A stretch of 33,389 nucleotides of DNA from Pseudomonadota bacterium (lineage in GTDB: Bacteria > Desulfobacterota > Desulfarculia > Desulfarculales > Desulfarculaceae): contig JAHJPG010000079.1 in assembly GCA_018819925.1 (NCBI GenBank), positions 1 through 33,389 of the forward strand, given 5' to 3'. This document shows positions 32,431 through 33,389 of the stretch, one piece after another. The position numbers were made by a program, and so were the translations under genes. The notes under the pieces were generated by a model. It was not told the origin of the DNA and did no database searches. It saw only the letters and a program-made list of their open reading frames with translations. Each line of letters begins with the position of its first letter. Positions within the stretch are counted from its first letter, which is position 1.

Positions 32431-33389
32431 TTAGCGGGAGTGCTTCTTGCGGTAATCAGCGATGTCGCGCTCAAAGCCGCCAGGCACCTCATCCTCTTTG
32501 TAGAAGATGTAGGGGTTGGAGCGAGGCTCCTTGACCATCTGGGGGATGGGATCAAGGTCGCAGGCGGTGATGAACGTGGACAGACCCACACGCTGGATCA
32601 GTTCGCCGATGCGCTCGCGGTTCTTGCCGTTCTCATCCCACCAATCCCACATCTTCTCGACGAACTCCTTGAACTCGTCGTAGGGCTCTTCCATCTTGAT
32701 GAAGGGGATGATCAGCGAACCCATCTGGGCGCCTTCCAGGATGGGGGCCTTGGCGCCCACCAGGATGCTGGCGCCGGTGTCCAGGCCGGGGCGCAGGGCG
32801 CGAGGCATCACGTTGATGCAGTGCATGCAGCGGGTGCACTCGGCGTTGTTGATGGTCAGCTTGCCGTCCTCGTAGAACATGCAGCCGGTGGGGCACAGGT
32901 CCACCACGTCGGCCTTGATGTCCAGCTTGGCGTCGGGGCCGTTGGCGCCGCCGTGGGCCACGAGTTCGCCGCCGACGTAGGCGGCCACGGCCTCCTGGTC
33001 GATGCGGATGTCATCGCGCCAGGTACCGATAATGGCACAGTCGGAGCGGGCCAGGGAGGCCACGCAGCAGTTGGGGCAGCCGTCGATCTTGAACTTGAAC
33101 TTGTAAGGCCAAGCCGGACGGTGCATCTCGTCCTGGTACTCCTGGGTCAAGGAGTAGCAGATGTCCTGGGTGTCGATGCAAGCAAACTCGCAACGAGCCT
33201 TGCCCACGCAGCAGGCCGGGGTCCGCAGAGCGGAACCGGAGCCGCCCAGGTCCCAACCCTTTTGGGTCAGCTCGGCGAAGATGGGCTCCAGTTGCTCGGT
33301 GAAGGCGCCCAAGAGCACCATGTCGCCGGTGGAGCCGTGCATGTTGAGCATGCCCGAACCACGCTGGTTCCAGATGTCCAGGACCTCGC
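32431..33389 (-). CDS. dsrA: Dissimilatory sulfite reductase subunit alpha (partial, 5' end outside window)
   Basis: Alpha subunit of DsrAB. The window holds the last ~318 residues; the reading frame runs open through the right edge (EVLDIWNQRGSG before MLNMHGSTGD), so the N-terminus is missing. Seen are NMHGSTGDMVLLG, the siroheme-cluster cysteines in CCVGKARCEFAC and, further on, GCPNCCVASLARSD. The ferredoxin domain has LCPTGCMFYEDGKL and CTRCMHCINVMPRALRPG. It is directly upstream of dsrB, with which it forms the alpha2beta2 reductase. The promoter is beyond the window. Confidence 0.97.
   Translation of the reverse strand, partial: EVLDIWNQRGSGMLNMHGSTGDMVLLGAFTEQLEPIFAELTQKGWDLGGSGSALRTPACCVGKARCEFACIDTQDICYSLTQEYQDEMHRPAWPYKFKFKIDGCPNCCVASLARSDCAIIGTWRDDIRIDQEAVAAYVGGELVAHGGANGPDAKLDIKADVVDLCPTGCMFYEDGKLTINNAECTRCMHCINVMPRALRPGLDTGASILVGAKAPILEGAQMGSLIIPFIKMEEPYDEFKEFVEKMWDWWDENGKNRERIGELIQRVGLSTFITACDLDPIPQMVKEPRSNPYIFYKEDEVPGGFERDIADYRKKHSR

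Overview
The window looks like chromosomal DNA of a GC-rich sulfate-reducing bacterium of the Desulfobacterota. The evidence is dsrA and dsrB at the right end, a detached dsrD next to a DsrN/CbiA-type amidase, a tetraheme periplasmic cytochrome c with four CXXCH sites, and a two-cluster ferredoxin. The overall make-up is compatible with a Desulfarculus-like lineage, but that placement is an inference.

Layout. A tRNA-Thr(CGT) with its terminator sits at the left edge. Next, all on the minus strand, come the SAM-cycle pair ahcY and metK, a small exported protein, and panD-panC. A compositional island at about 4.6-7.3 kb on the plus strand carries a three-gene restriction-modification cassette: a Vsr nuclease, a C5-cytosine methyltransferase and a GIY-YIG endonuclease of the Eco29kI type. 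From 7.3 to 19.5 kb there is a long run of minus-strand housekeeping genes: a lipoprotein, rsmA, tsaD, fbp, cimA, lysC, tsaE, nnrE/nnrD, acpS, pdxJ, ybeY, phoH and yjbQ. Many of these overlap by 1-4 nt, which suggests polycistronic transcripts. Then cvpA-mazG and the cytochrome run on the plus strand, and the ferredoxin on the minus strand.

The right third is about sulfite reduction and one accessory cluster. A TPR protein, dsrD, dsrN and a DUF6125-like protein lie at 22.3-25.4 kb, and dsrB and dsrA at 31.3-33.4 kb. In well-studied sulfate reducers these dsr genes are contiguous (dsrA-dsrB-dsrD-dsrN). Here they are split by about 6 kb holding an outer-membrane barrel gene, a PNPOx-like gene and a five-gene cluster (25.6-29.5 kb).

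That cluster is the best candidate for an undescribed system. It holds a ~505-residue protein whose GC-rich N-terminal two thirds are joined, through a charged Pro/Glu linker, to an AT-rich C-terminal module. Four tandem, mutually related multi-pass membrane proteins follow, with duplicated ribosome-binding leaders. The layout resembles a polymorphic toxin with an array of immunity paralogs. No toxin or secretion domain was recognised, so the function is an inference.

Regulation visible in sequence: a strong sigma70-like promoter with a palindrome in its spacer at metK, a strong promoter at the cytochrome, and a dsrD promoter almost entirely embedded in a 13-bp-arm inverted repeat. Several intrinsic terminators are clear. 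Intergenic regions carry at least two decayed dispersed repeat families.
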